DNA of 12,989 bases from an uncultured Oscillospiraceae bacterium (GCA_910588415.1 CAJUPK010000063.1:1-12989), one strand, 5' to 3'; positions 1-7,177 are shown, counted from the stretch's first letter. Translations and numbers: made by a program. The notes: generated by a model from the letters alone, not told the origin.

Positions 1-1
1 C

Positions 2-337
2 CATCAATGGGTAGACGCGTTCAACGCTGGGGATGTGGAGGGGATTGTCCGCCTCTACGACAAGAACGCGGTCAACCACCAGGTTGCCAATGAGCCTGTG
101 GAGGGGCTTGCGGCAATCCGGGAGATGTTTGCCGCGGAGTTTTCGGCGGCAGACATGGTCTGTATTGTAGAAAATATTTTTGAGGATGGGCAGTGGGCCA
201 TCCTAGAGTGGAGAGACCCTTTGGGACTGCGGGGCTGCGGTTTTTTCCATGTGGTCCATGGAAAGATCCTCTTCCAGCGGGGCTATTGGGACAAGCTCTC
301 CTTTTTAAAGCAGCATGGCCTTCCCATCGAGCCGTAA
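2..337 (+). CDS. SnoaL/NTF2-like protein, 5'-truncated by window edge
   Basis: The open frame runs in from the left edge, and 111 residues are visible before the TAA. An internal GTG at 35 could be read as a start, but the upstream in-frame residues (HQWVDAFNAGDVEGIVRLY) match the first helix of SnoaL-like NTF2-fold proteins, so the true start lies outside the window. The pattern of an N-terminal helix with a W-x-x-A-F-N-x-G-D motif, then a beta sheet ending in a G-x-I-x-F-Q-R-x-Y-W-D-type strand, is typical of the polyketide-cyclase/ketosteroid-isomerase-like superfamily of about 110-130 residues. Such proteins bind small hydrophobic ligands or act as isomerases; the substrate cannot be told from sequence. 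It is followed 43 bases later by the next gene, probably in the same transcript. Confidence 0.7.
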   Translation, partial: HQWVDAFNAGDVEGIVRLYDKNAVNHQVANEPVEGLAAIREMFAAEFSAADMVCIVENIFEDGQWAILEWRDPLGLRGCGFFHVVHGKILFQRGYWDKLSFLKQHGLPIEP

Positions 338-380
338 CAGAGACCAGCGCTGTCATAAAAACAAGGAGGGACCTGCTGCC

Positions 381-980
381 ATGGAGATGGAGAGGACGGA
401 TAGGCGAAAGCAGAGGTTGGCGGATTTGACGGACAGCCTGTTCCTGGTTCACTACTGCCACCCCAGCTGCAAGCCCTTTCAGAATATCATGCGCCTGCCA
501 AAAGACGAGGCCTTTTCCCTGGCTGAAAAGCTGGCCAGGGAGAACCCCGGCGCCACCGCCTTTGGCCGTTTCGCGGACTTTGCAAATTATTACCCCCGCA
601 GGCTGGCTGTGGACAGGCTCCTATATGAGAATTTCCTGCGCTTGGGGGGAAAGCCTAAGGAAAAGCACCCGCTTTCCTTTGTGCTGCAGGACTGCGGGTA
701 TTTGGAGGGATGGTTCGGAAACGGCCCCTCCTATAGGGTCCGGCTAAGTAAAATCTGCCCGGACAGCGTGAGCTTTACCCTGGGAGACAGCTGCGCCCAG
801 TATGAGAGGACCGGGACCATCCGGCAGCTGACCTTGGAGCAGCTTCTGGCCCGGATGGAGGGCTTTTCCAGTGTGGAGGCCTTTCTGCAGGAGGCGGCGA
901 AGCCCTATTCCTACATGGAGGCCCAGCTGTGGGACGATACTGCTATACAGAGCGGAGAGATTGTAAATGCCAATACTTGA
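381..980 (+). CDS. Conserved-looking hypothetical protein, 199 aa, coupled to ecfA2
   Basis: I do not recognise this family. The start is put at ATG 381 because a good Shine-Dalgarno sequence (AAGGAGG, about 363-369) precedes it; an in-frame ATG at 315 lies inside the previous gene and has no such site. The product is soluble-looking, with no signal peptide or membrane helix. It is mixed alpha/beta, with several cysteines (H-Y-C-H-P-S-C near residue 25, D-C-G near 104, D-S-C near 137) but no recognisable CxxC metal pair. Its 3' end overlaps the ecfA2 start by 14 bases, so it is very likely translated with the ECF transporter genes. That coupling is the only clue to its role. Codon use resembles the neighbours, and no catalytic motif is visible. 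Confidence 0.8.
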   Translation: MEMERTDRRKQRLADLTDSLFLVHYCHPSCKPFQNIMRLPKDEAFSLAEKLARENPGATAFGRFADFANYYPRRLAVDRLLYENFLRLGGKPKEKHPLSFVLQDCGYLEGWFGNGPSYRVRLSKICPDSVSFTLGDSCAQYERTGTIRQLTLEQLLARMEGFSSVEAFLQEAAKPYSYMEAQLWDDTAIQSGEIVNANT

Positions 981-1884
981 GACCAAAAACCTAACCTACA
1001 TCTACGGCCAGGGCACGCCCTTTGAGAAGACGGCGGTGCAGGATGTGTCCCTCTCCATTGAGAAGGGGGAGTTCATCGGGGTCATCGGCCACACAGGCAG
1101 CGGCAAGTCCACCCTGATACAGACCCTGAACGGGCTGATCCGACCCACCTCCGGCCAGGTGCTGCTGGACGGAAAGGACATCTGGGCAGAGCCCAAGAAG
1201 ATTCGGGCCGTGCGCTTCCGGGTGGGCATGGTGTTCCAGTACCCAGAGTACCAGCTCTTTGAAGAGACGGTGCTCAAGGACATCATGTTCGGGCCCCAGA
1301 ACATGGGCCTCTCAGACCAGCAGGCCAGAGACCGGGCCTATGAGGCGGCTCGGTTTACGGACCTGCGGGAGGAGCTGCTGGAGAAGTCCCCTTTCGAGCT
1401 CTCTGGCGGCGAGAAGCGGCGGGCGGCCATTGCCGGGGTCATTGCCATGGACCCGGAGGTGCTGATTTTGGACGAGCCCACCGCCGGGCTGGACCCCCGG
1501 GGCCGGGACGTGCTGCTGGCCCAGATCAGCCAGTACCACAAGGAGCGGGGCAACACCGTGCTGCTGGTGTCCCACAGCATGGAGGATATTGGCCGCACAG
1601 CGGACCGGCTGCTGGTGATGAACAGCGGCAGGCTGGCGGCCCTGGCCCCCACCAAGGAGGTCTTCTCCCGGGGGAGAGAGCTGGAGGAAATGGGCCTGCG
1701 GGTGCCCCAGGTCACCAAAATCATGCAGGAGCTGCAGGGCATGGGCTGGCCCATGGACCCCTCCGCCCTGACCGTGGACGACGCGCTGAAGCAGCTGATT
1801 CCCTACCTGAAGGAGAGGGGCCGCCAGGCAGGCCGAACAAGCCAGACAAGGCAGACAAGAGGAGGTGGCAGGGATGCTCTCTGA
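967..1884 (+). CDS. ecfA2: ECF transporter ATPase subunit EcfA2
   Basis: This is one of the two ATP-binding subunits that power energy-coupling-factor vitamin and metal uptake at the cytoplasmic membrane. The ABC ATPase motifs are all present: Walker A GHTGSGKST (residues 41-49), Q-loop Q91 in VFQYPEYQLFEETV, signature LSGGE (145-149), Walker B VLILDE (165-170), D-loop and switch histidine H203. The GHTGSGKST and QYPEYQLFEETV wording is typical of EcfA2, not EcfA1 (usually GHNGSGKST and VFQNPDNQ). At 305 residues it is slightly long because of a basic, low-complexity tail (about residues 285-305) that overlaps the ecfT start by 11 bases. No ecfA1 lies directly upstream, which is unusual; the heterodimer partner must be encoded outside the window. 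Confidence 0.93.
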   Translation: MPILETKNLTYIYGQGTPFEKTAVQDVSLSIEKGEFIGVIGHTGSGKSTLIQTLNGLIRPTSGQVLLDGKDIWAEPKKIRAVRFRVGMVFQYPEYQLFEETVLKDIMFGPQNMGLSDQQARDRAYEAARFTDLREELLEKSPFELSGGEKRRAAIAGVIAMDPEVLILDEPTAGLDPRGRDVLLAQISQYHKERGNTVLLVSHSMEDIGRTADRLLVMNSGRLAALAPTKEVFSRGRELEEMGLRVPQVTKIMQELQGMGWPMDPSALTVDDALKQLIPYLKERGRQAGRTSQTRQTRGGGRDAL

Positions 1885-2692
1885 TATCACACTGGGTCAG
1901 TATTTCCCGGCCAGGTCCCCCATGCACAGGGCAGACCCCAGGCTGAAGATCTGCCTGACCATTTTTGCCATTGTGCTGATCTTTTCCGCCGGGAATTTCT
2001 ATGCCCTGGCCCTGGCAGTGGGGTACATCCTGCTGGGCATGGGGCTGTCCAAAATCCCCCTGAAGCTGTACCTGAAAAGCCTGAAGCCCATTTTGTTCAT
2101 CATTGTGTTCACAGCCGTGCTGAATATCTTTTACGGCACCGGAGCCCCCCTGTGGCAGTGGGGCTTTCTGAAGGTCACCAAAAACGGGCTTTTGAGCAGC
2201 CTGTTTGTGTCCATCCGGATCGTGACGCTGATTTTGGCCAGCTCGGTGCTGACCTTTACCACCTCTCCCACCCAGCTGACAGACGCCATTGAGCGGCTGC
2301 TGCGGCCCCTCTCTAGGCTGCGGGTGCCGGTACACGAGTTTGCCATGATGATGACCATTGCCCTGCGCTTTGTGCCCCTGCTGCTGGAGGAGACGGACAA
2401 GATCATGAGCGCCCAGAAGGCCCGGGGGGCGGACATGGAGAGCGGCGGGGTGGTCCAGCGGATCAAAGCCCTGGTGCCCGTGCTGATTCCCCTGTTTGTG
2501 TCCGCGTTCCGGCGGGCCTTTGATCTGGCCACGGCCATGGAGAGCCGCTGCTACCACGGGGGCGAGGGCCGCACCAAGATGAAGGTATTGCGCTTTGGGG
2601 GCGTGGATTGGCTGATTCTCGGCTCAGCGGCGCTGGCCCTGGGGGCCTTTATCGCGCTGAACACGCTGCTGCCGCCCAGTATTGTCAGGTAG
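1874..2692 (+). CDS. ecfT: ECF transporter transmembrane subunit EcfT
   Basis: This is the membrane scaffold that couples the EcfA ATPases to interchangeable substrate-binding S components. ATG 1874 gives the family's usual opening (MLSDITLGQYFP) and has an AGAGGAGG ribosome binding site at about 1857-1865; an in-frame GTG at 1865 overlaps that site and is disfavoured. The 272-residue product has hydrophobic segments near residues 26-56, 70-86, 112-130 and 244-262. The coupling helices carry the two arginine motifs that contact the ATPases: canonical ARG at 183-185 and SRC at 224-226, where the usual alanine is serine but the arginine is kept. The gene overlaps ecfA2 by 11 bases, implying translational coupling. 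Which S components it serves cannot be told here. Confidence 0.93.
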   Translation: MLSDITLGQYFPARSPMHRADPRLKICLTIFAIVLIFSAGNFYALALAVGYILLGMGLSKIPLKLYLKSLKPILFIIVFTAVLNIFYGTGAPLWQWGFLKVTKNGLLSSLFVSIRIVTLILASSVLTFTTSPTQLTDAIERLLRPLSRLRVPVHEFAMMMTIALRFVPLLLEETDKIMSAQKARGADMESGGVVQRIKALVPVLIPLFVSAFRRAFDLATAMESRCYHGGEGRTKMKVLRFGGVDWLILGSAALALGAFIALNTLLPPSIVR

Positions 2693-2697
2693 GGCCC

Positions 2698-3417
2698 ATG
2701 GTGTATCAATATTGTGAAAAAGGAAATTTTGAGGACTTTGCCAGCGGGAGGGTGATCCTCCATAGGACCGGATACCCCAACTTCCCGGTGAGGCTGGCCC
2801 AGGAGATCTTCTGCCGGTGCCTGGGGCACCTGGACAGCGCCGGCCGCGTCTGCCTGTATGACCCCTGCTGTGGCGGCGGCTACCTGCTGGCTGTGCTGGG
2901 GTTCCTGAACCCAGAGAGGATCGGGAGAATCGTGGCCTCCGACATAGACGGGGAAGCGGTCCGGCTGGCCCGGGAGAATCTGTCGCTGCTGCACAGGGAC
3001 GGGCTGGAGCGGAGAATGGAGCAGCTGGACAGGCTGCTGCGGCTGCACAATAAGGATTCCCACCGGGAGGCCCTGGAAAGCGCCGTGCGTTTGATGGACA
3101 TATTGGCCGGATCCACCCATGAAATTGGGTACGAGGTGTTCCAAGGGGACATTTTGTCCCCTCACCTCAGCCGGGACTTTCAAGCGGATCTCGTATTCAC
3201 GGATGTTCCCTATGGGAACCTGGTGGAGTGGCGGAACCAGAGCGGAGAGGAAGTCAATCTGCTGGACCAGCTGCTGCCCGTGCTGAAAGACCGGGGGGTG
3301 GCCGCCATATGCTCGGACAAGTCCCAGAAGTTCCGGTCCGAGCATTTCCAAAGGGTAGAAAAGCAGGCAGTGGGAAAGCGCCTGGTTCAGATATTCAAAC
3401 TGGATCCAGCCCTATAG
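2698..3417 (+). CDS. AviRa-type 23S rRNA (guanine) methyltransferase
   Basis: This is an SAM-dependent RNA methyltransferase resembling AviRa, the avilamycin-resistance enzyme of the producer Streptomyces viridochromogenes, which methylates a guanine (G2535, E. coli numbering) in 23S rRNA. ATG 2698, five bases after the ecfT stop, is the chosen start; the same frame is open further upstream inside ecfT, but that would give a non-family extension. Visible landmarks are an AviRa-like entry stretch (YPNFPVRLAQEIF, residues 26-38), SAM motif I DPCCGGGYLL (55-64), the acidic motif ASDID (80-84) and the catalytic-loop-like TDVPYG (168-173). The length of 239 residues fits AviRa. It sits between ecfT and truA, where such a gene is not usually found. 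It may confer reduced orthosomycin susceptibility or be a housekeeping rRNA modifier; sequence alone does not decide. Confidence 0.85.
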   Translation: MVYQYCEKGNFEDFASGRVILHRTGYPNFPVRLAQEIFCRCLGHLDSAGRVCLYDPCCGGGYLLAVLGFLNPERIGRIVASDIDGEAVRLARENLSLLHRDGLERRMEQLDRLLRLHNKDSHREALESAVRLMDILAGSTHEIGYEVFQGDILSPHLSRDFQADLVFTDVPYGNLVEWRNQSGEEVNLLDQLLPVLKDRGVAAICSDKSQKFRSEHFQRVEKQAVGKRLVQIFKLDPAL

Positions 3418-3420
3418 GGC
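3409..3420. repeat. 12-bp perfect palindrome across the methyltransferase stop
   Basis: GCCCTATAGGGC is fully self-complementary and includes the TAG stop of the methyltransferase gene. It has no following T-run, so it is not a convincing terminator; it may be chance or a small protein-binding or RNA-protecting element. Confidence 0.4.
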
Positions 3421-3454
3421 GCTTCCGGCAGATGCGGGAAAGAGGAGGAAAAGA

Positions 3455-3970
3455 ATGACTGCAATCAGGACACAGCGGCTTACCATAGCGCCTTTTAAAA
3501 TGGAGCTTGCCCAGGAGTACTACCAGGAATTTGATGAAGAGATCACCCGGTACCAATATCCTGAGCCCTTTGAGACGCTGGCTGACGCGAAAGAAAGGCT
3601 GCAAGGTTTTCTAGAGGCCATGGAGCGGGGAGAGATGCTTTTCCTGTCCATACTGGACAAAGAAGGCGGCTTTGTGGGCGGCGTGGAGGTTAACGGCTTG
3701 AACGAGGCGTGCCCAGAGGTGGGAATATGGATTAGCAAGGGGTTTCAGCGCAGGGGCTATGCCCATGAAGCCCTGGCCGCGGTGGTAAGATATGTGGCCG
3801 GCCAGTATGGAAAAGATTGGCTGGCCTATGAGGCAGATATCCGGAATGTAAGCAGTATACGGTTGGTGGAGAAATTTGCGTATTCGCAGGAGGGTGTAGA
3901 TGAGTTTGAGACCGAGACGGGAAAACGCCTCTCTTTGCGGCGCTTTCTGATACGATTGCAAGAGGCATAG
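3455..3970 (+). CDS. GNAT-family N-acetyltransferase, RimJ/RimL type
   Basis: This 171-residue protein opens with the TQRLTIAPF motif common to the RimJ/RimL-like (Acetyltransf_3) branch of GNAT enzymes. The acetyl-CoA pyrophosphate-binding loop is QRRGYA (98-103), within the usual x-G-[YF]-A helix start, followed by a late N-x-x-S-x-R-L-V-E-K-F segment (about 145-155) that closes the fold. The family transfers an acetyl group from acetyl-CoA to an amine: ribosomal-protein N-termini, amino sugars, polyamines or antibiotics. The substrate is not predictable here. A GAGGAGG-type ribosome binding site (about 3440-3449) precedes ATG 3455. It lies 37 bases after the AviRa-like gene and 5 bases before truA, so it is probably co-transcribed with both. 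Confidence 0.88.
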   Translation: MTAIRTQRLTIAPFKMELAQEYYQEFDEEITRYQYPEPFETLADAKERLQGFLEAMERGEMLFLSILDKEGGFVGGVEVNGLNEACPEVGIWISKGFQRRGYAHEALAAVVRYVAGQYGKDWLAYEADIRNVSSIRLVEKFAYSQEGVDEFETETGKRLSLRRFLIRLQEA

Positions 3971-3975
3971 GAAGG

Positions 3976-4743
3976 ATGAAAAACGCCATGCGCAACCTGC
4001 TGCTGACAATCGCATACGATGGCGCCAGCTACCATGGCTGGCAGATACAGGAGAACGCCCTGACCGTACAGCAGGTCTTTCAGGAGGCGTTGTATAAGGT
4101 CACCGGACTGCGGGAGGACCTGAAGGCCTGCTCCCGCACGGACACAGGGGTTCACGCCAGGGACTTTCGGGTGAGCCTGAAGACCGAAAGCCCCATCCCG
4201 CCAGAGCGAATGGCGGCGGCCCTGAACCACTGGCTGCCCGAGGACGTGGCCGTGAAGGCTGTCAGGGAGGTGCCGGAGGATTTCCATGCCCGGTACAGCT
4301 GCAAGGGCAAAGAATACTGCTATGAGATATGGAACCACCCCATGCGGGACCCCTTTCTGCGGGGACGTGCCCTGCACTACTGGCATCCCATAGACGAAAA
4401 CCTGCTGAACGCCGCTGCCGGGCAGTACCTGGGCAGGCACGACTTTACCTCCTTCTGCACCCTGGACAAGCGGGAGAAGGGGGACCTGGCCCGGACTGTG
4501 ACCACTGCCCGGGTAGAGCGCCGGGGAGACCTGGTGGTGTTTACAGTGGCGGCGGACGGGTTTTTGTACAACATGGTGCGCATCATGGCGGGCACCCTGC
4601 TGTGGGTGCAGCAGGGCAAGCTGGCCCCTGGGGATATTCCGGGGATCATCGCCGCCCAGGACCGGGCAGCCGCCGGGCCCACGGCCCCTGCCTGCGGGCT
4701 GTATTTGAACCGGGTGTTTTATGAGGGCATGGACGGAGAGTAA
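3976..4743 (+). CDS. truA: tRNA pseudouridine(38-40) synthase TruA
   Basis: TruA isomerises uridines 38-40 in the anticodon stem-loop of many tRNAs. The catalytic aspartate is D56 in CSRTDTGVHA; the N-terminal LTIAYDG and YHGWQ motifs (about 9-24), the mid-protein GKEYCYEIW stretch and the C-terminal FLYNMVRIMAGTL motif are all present, and 255 residues is normal. ATG 3976 is listed, but the GAAGG at 3971-3975 abuts it directly. ATG 3988 (giving MRNLLLTIAYDG) would have a more normal spacing and may be the true start. In relatives truA commonly follows ecfT directly; here two accessory genes intervene. It is followed by 74 bases without a clear terminator before the next gene. Confidence 0.95.
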   Translation: MKNAMRNLLLTIAYDGASYHGWQIQENALTVQQVFQEALYKVTGLREDLKACSRTDTGVHARDFRVSLKTESPIPPERMAAALNHWLPEDVAVKAVREVPEDFHARYSCKGKEYCYEIWNHPMRDPFLRGRALHYWHPIDENLLNAAAGQYLGRHDFTSFCTLDKREKGDLARTVTTARVERRGDLVVFTVAADGFLYNMVRIMAGTLLWVQQGKLAPGDIPGIIAAQDRAAAGPTAPACGLYLNRVFYEGMDGE

Positions 4744-4817
4744 ACAGCCCGGGGACCTGGGGGATAAGGGAGGAGCAGGAAAACAGCAGAAAAGCATGGG
4801 GCAGGAGAGGGAACTGT

Positions 4818-6119
4818 ATGGGAAAGCATGACAAAAAGCAGGAGACAAAAATTATCCGCCTGAAGGACTATCAGGAGCCCCAGGGGCCGAGCATAGAACC
4901 GCCGGTAGCGGAGTATGAATATGACGAGGGGCCTGGAGAGGCCGGGGGGCCTGTGGCCAAAAAGAAGGAGGCGTTCCGGCTGCCCAAAGCCGTGTACCAC
5001 ATCTCCTTGGCCCTGCTGGCCGTGGTGCTGGGCCTTTCCCTGTGGCTGAACCGGGAATACCTGACCTGGGACAACCTGAAGGAGTGGGTCAGCGTGCAGC
5101 TCAGAGGGCCGGAGGGCGGCGACGGGTATCCCGTGCAGATCACAGGCACGGATGTGTACGGGTCCAATTTTTTGGCTTATGGCGGCTCAGCGGTGACGCT
5201 GAGCAATACAGCGCTTACAGTGACCAACAGCAACGGGAAGGAGGAGCTGTCTGTCCGCCACAACCTGAACCAGCCCATACTGCGGGCCGCAGGGGGCAAG
5301 TATCTGATGTACAACGCGGGCAGCACAGGCTACAGCCTGGTCTCCGGCGGCAGGGAGGTGGTGGAGGCAGCGGCCAGCCATGACATTCTGACCGCCTGTG
5401 TGGCCCCCAACGGCAAGTTTGCCCTGGGCCTGGAGAGCAGCTATGGGGCCTCCCGGCTGGAGGTCTACATGGGCGACGGCAGCCTGCAGTATGAGTATCC
5501 TTTTTCCAACGACTACATAACCGCCGTGGCCATGAACTATGACGGCACCTTTGGGGCGGTGTGTACCGCACGCAGTGAAAAGGGGGAGATGGTCTCCCGG
5601 CTGACCGTGCTGGACTTCAGCAAGCCGGAGCCTGTGGCCCAGTTTGAGACCCGCGGCAACCTGCTGTGGGGAGCTGCCTGGGGAGAAAACGGGGTGATTT
5701 ACGGCGTGGGAGACGCGGCGCTGGTGACAGGCAGCTCCTCTGACTTTGTGTTCAGCGAATACGACTACCAGGGCAGGCAGCTGACGGCCTTTGCCCTGGG
5801 GGCAGGCCGGGCCTTTCTCTCCATCTCCGCCTATGAGCACGGAGGGGCCAGCACGCTGCTGGTGTTTAACGGGAGCCAGGCCTATGGCGAGGACAATCCG
5901 GTGCGGGCGGAGCTGGACAGCCGGATAGAGGCCATCTCCCTCTCAGGGGGAACAGTGGCAGCCCTGGCCGGAGGGCAGGCGGTGTTTTGGGACTACAGCA
6001 CCGGTGTGGAGCTGGGCCGGACAGAGGCTGGCGCGGACGCCAAGAGTATCGCCCTGGCCAGCGAGCGCCGGGCCTATGTGCTGGGGGTCAGCGAGATACG
6101 GGTGGCAGAGATCAGCTAG
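4818..6119 (+). CDS. DUF5711-type membrane-anchored beta-propeller protein
   Basis: The 433-residue product has a charged N-terminal cytoplasmic tail (1-55, acidic then KKK), one membrane helix (about 58-77, YHISLALLAVVLGLSLWL), and a long extracellular domain (about 100-433). That domain is built of repeated beta-strand units with WD40/quinoprotein-like spacing, for example YDGTFGAVC, GVIYGVGDAAL and AVFWDYSTGVELG. This matches the DUF5711 family of Clostridia, whose function is unknown; a surface scaffold or sensor is a reasonable guess from topology. A strong AGGAGAGGG ribosome binding site (4803-4811) supports ATG 4818. It is followed by the structured gene-free region and then cvpA. I think such genes sit next to cvpA in related genomes, but cannot check. 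Confidence 0.8.
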   Translation: MGKHDKKQETKIIRLKDYQEPQGPSIEPPVAEYEYDEGPGEAGGPVAKKKEAFRLPKAVYHISLALLAVVLGLSLWLNREYLTWDNLKEWVSVQLRGPEGGDGYPVQITGTDVYGSNFLAYGGSAVTLSNTALTVTNSNGKEELSVRHNLNQPILRAAGGKYLMYNAGSTGYSLVSGGREVVEAAASHDILTACVAPNGKFALGLESSYGASRLEVYMGDGSLQYEYPFSNDYITAVAMNYDGTFGAVCTARSEKGEMVSRLTVLDFSKPEPVAQFETRGNLLWGAAWGENGVIYGVGDAALVTGSSSDFVFSEYDYQGRQLTAFALGAGRAFLSISAYEHGGASTLLVFNGSQAYGEDNPVRAELDSRIEAISLSGGTVAALAGGQAVFWDYSTGVELGRTEAGADAKSIALASERRAYVLGVSEIRVAEIS

Positions 6120-6172
6120 GGGATGAGAAGGCGTTTTAAGGAGAATGAAAGAGAACTGTAAGGGGTTTGGGC

Positions 6173-6201
6173 TTGTGGAATGGATGAAAATGTGATATGA
6201 T
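6173..6201 (+). promoter_or_regulatory. Sigma-A promoter with extended -10, reading into the structured region before cvpA
   Basis: The -35 candidate TTGTGG (6173-6178) is 17 bases from the -10 candidate TATGAT (6196-6201). The -10 is preceded by TGA, giving an extended TG-N -10 element. Transcription would start near 6208, inside the first arm of hairpin A. The -35 matches consensus at three positions only, compensated by the extended -10. Confidence 0.6.
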
Positions 6202-6251
6202 TGGTACACGGCACAAACCCAGCAGGTAAACAAAGCCTGTGGGCCGTGTAC

Positions 6252-6314
6252 GGGAGTTTTCTCCCCGTCCGCGCAGCGGACAGTTTTGCTACGCAAAATA
6301 CGGAGCAAACTCCC
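6252..6314. repeat. Branched palindromic block (three nested/adjacent inverted repeats)
   Basis: An outer stem GGGAGTTT (6252-6259) / AAACTCCC (6307-6314) encloses two perfect hairpins: GTCCGC-GCA-GCGGAC (6267-6281) and TTTTGC-TAC-GCAAAA (6284-6298). The left strand GGGAG can instead pair with CTCCC at 6261-6265, and the right-hand TCCCC can pair with GGGGA at 6327-6331, so several folds are mutually exclusive. It resembles dispersed palindromic elements of GC-rich clostridial genomes, from memory only. Confidence 0.65.
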
Positions 6315-6381
6315 CGAGCTTTGATGGGGGATGTACGGCACGAACCAAGGAGATAAACAAAACCTGTGGGCTGTGTACAAA

Positions 6382-6414
6382 CCAGCCGGATAGCGGGCCG
6401 GCTGGGAGCGGTTT
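6382..6414 (+). terminator. Terminator-like hairpin before cvpA
   Basis: CCAGCCGG (6382-6389) and CCGGCTGG (6398-6405) form a perfect 8-bp GC-rich stem with an 8-base loop. A TTTT tract follows after five bases (6411-6414). The T-run is short and offset, so termination may be partial. A second small hairpin GGGGG-CTTT-CCCCC lies at 6430-6443, close to the cvpA ribosome binding site. Confidence 0.45.
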
Positions 6415-6478
6415 TCTATGGACAGACGCGGGGGCTTTCCCCCGGTTAAGATAGGAAAATTTTTGGGAGGAGCGGCGA

Positions 6479-7177
6479 ATGGGTTATATTTTGGATGGAG
6501 TGGTTGTGGGCATATGCCTGCTCTGTGTGCTGATCGGCGTGCAGAGGGGCTTTATCCGGTCGGTTGTGCATTTTCTGGGGTCGGTTATTGCGGCCTGCCT
6601 GGCCTCTGTGCTGGGCGGGGCCCTGGCCCAGTGGCTGTTCGACGCCTTTTTCCGGGGGGCTTTGGTGGAGAAGATTGGAGAGACCTTGCAGAGCCTGGGA
6701 GCGGACAACGCCACAGCGGCTTTGGAACAGGTGCTTGCCAGCCTGCCGGACTTTTTGGTGCGGGCCCTGGAGGAGGCCGGGGTGACCATGTCCGCTGTGG
6801 GGGGGCAGATTGGCTCCCGCACGGACCAGGCTGCCCAGATGATCACAGACTATCTGGCCCCGGTGCTTGTAAACTTTTTGAAGGTGCTGGCAGTCATTGT
6901 GCTCTTCTTCCTGTTTATGACCCTGGTGCGGGCGCTGGCGGTCCTGGTGGGCCGGCTGTTCCGGCTGCCTGTCCTCGGCCAGCTGGACGGCCTGCTGGGG
7001 GGAATTTTCGGGTTCCTGCTGGCCCTGGTAACGGTGTGGATCGTGATTGCCGCCCTGCTGGTGTTTATGCCCATGCTGGACAGCGGCACCCAGTCCCAGG
7101 TGCAGGGGGCCCTGGACAGCTCGCTGATTGCCGGGAAATTTGTGGATCTGAATCCTCTCAGCGGGATGTTTGCGTAG
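6479..7177 (+). CDS. CvpA-family membrane protein
   Basis: The 232-residue protein has the CvpA/colicin V production fold: an N-terminal pair of membrane segments (about 4-21 and 27-50) with the family's G-x-x-R-G-F-x-R-S motif (GVQRGFIRSVVHFLG, 20-34). A long soluble insert follows (about 55-120), and then two more membrane segments (about 125-158 and 172-200). The insert between the helix pairs is larger than in short CvpA proteins but common in Clostridia. CvpA proteins act in the inner membrane and affect envelope homeostasis, toxin export or biofilm; the molecular activity is unsettled. GGGAGGAG at about 6466-6473 is a strong ribosome binding site for ATG 6479. Expression may depend on the structured region just upstream. 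Confidence 0.85.
   Translation: MGYILDGVVVGICLLCVLIGVQRGFIRSVVHFLGSVIAACLASVLGGALAQWLFDAFFRGALVEKIGETLQSLGADNATAALEQVLASLPDFLVRALEEAGVTMSAVGGQIGSRTDQAAQMITDYLAPVLVNFLKVLAVIVLFFLFMTLVRALAVLVGRLFRLPVLGQLDGLLGGIFGFLLALVTVWIVIAALLVFMPMLDSGTQSQVQGALDSSLIAGKFVDLNPLSGMFA

Larger units (their letters stand above)
6204..6414 (+). ncRNA. Candidate structured leader or small RNA upstream of cvpA
   Basis: The 359-base gap between the DUF5711 gene and cvpA holds no credible gene but dense secondary structure. Copy A (6204-6251) is a hairpin closed by GTACACGGC/GCCGTGTAC, with an inner CCAGCAGG/CCTGTGG stem. Copy B (6333-6378) is a diverged direct repeat ending GCTGTGTAC. Between them is a branched block (6252-6314). 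Arm A-left can also pair with B-right over 9 positions (one G-U), so local and long-range folds compete. A GC-rich hairpin with a short T-run (6382-6414) follows. A promoter lies just upstream. It could be a roughly 200-nt independent RNA ending at that hairpin, or a cis-regulatory leader of cvpA. I match it to no known riboswitch class. Confidence 0.45.

Noticed and set aside
1721..2557. Minus-strand open frame (278 codons) opposite ecfT
   Set aside because: Same shadow composition (Gln/Gly/His rich) opposite a certain gene; no ribosome binding site or motif.
3826..4848. Long minus-strand open frame (340 codons) opposite truA
   Set aside because: It lies antisense to a clear truA gene, is rich in Pro/Gly/His/Gln as expected for GC-rich shadow frames, and has no recognisable domain.
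6204..6378. Cyclic-di-GMP (GEMM) riboswitch pair
   Set aside because: The AAACAAAGCC stretch is reminiscent, but the GEMM tetraloop-receptor arrangement and conserved core are absent.
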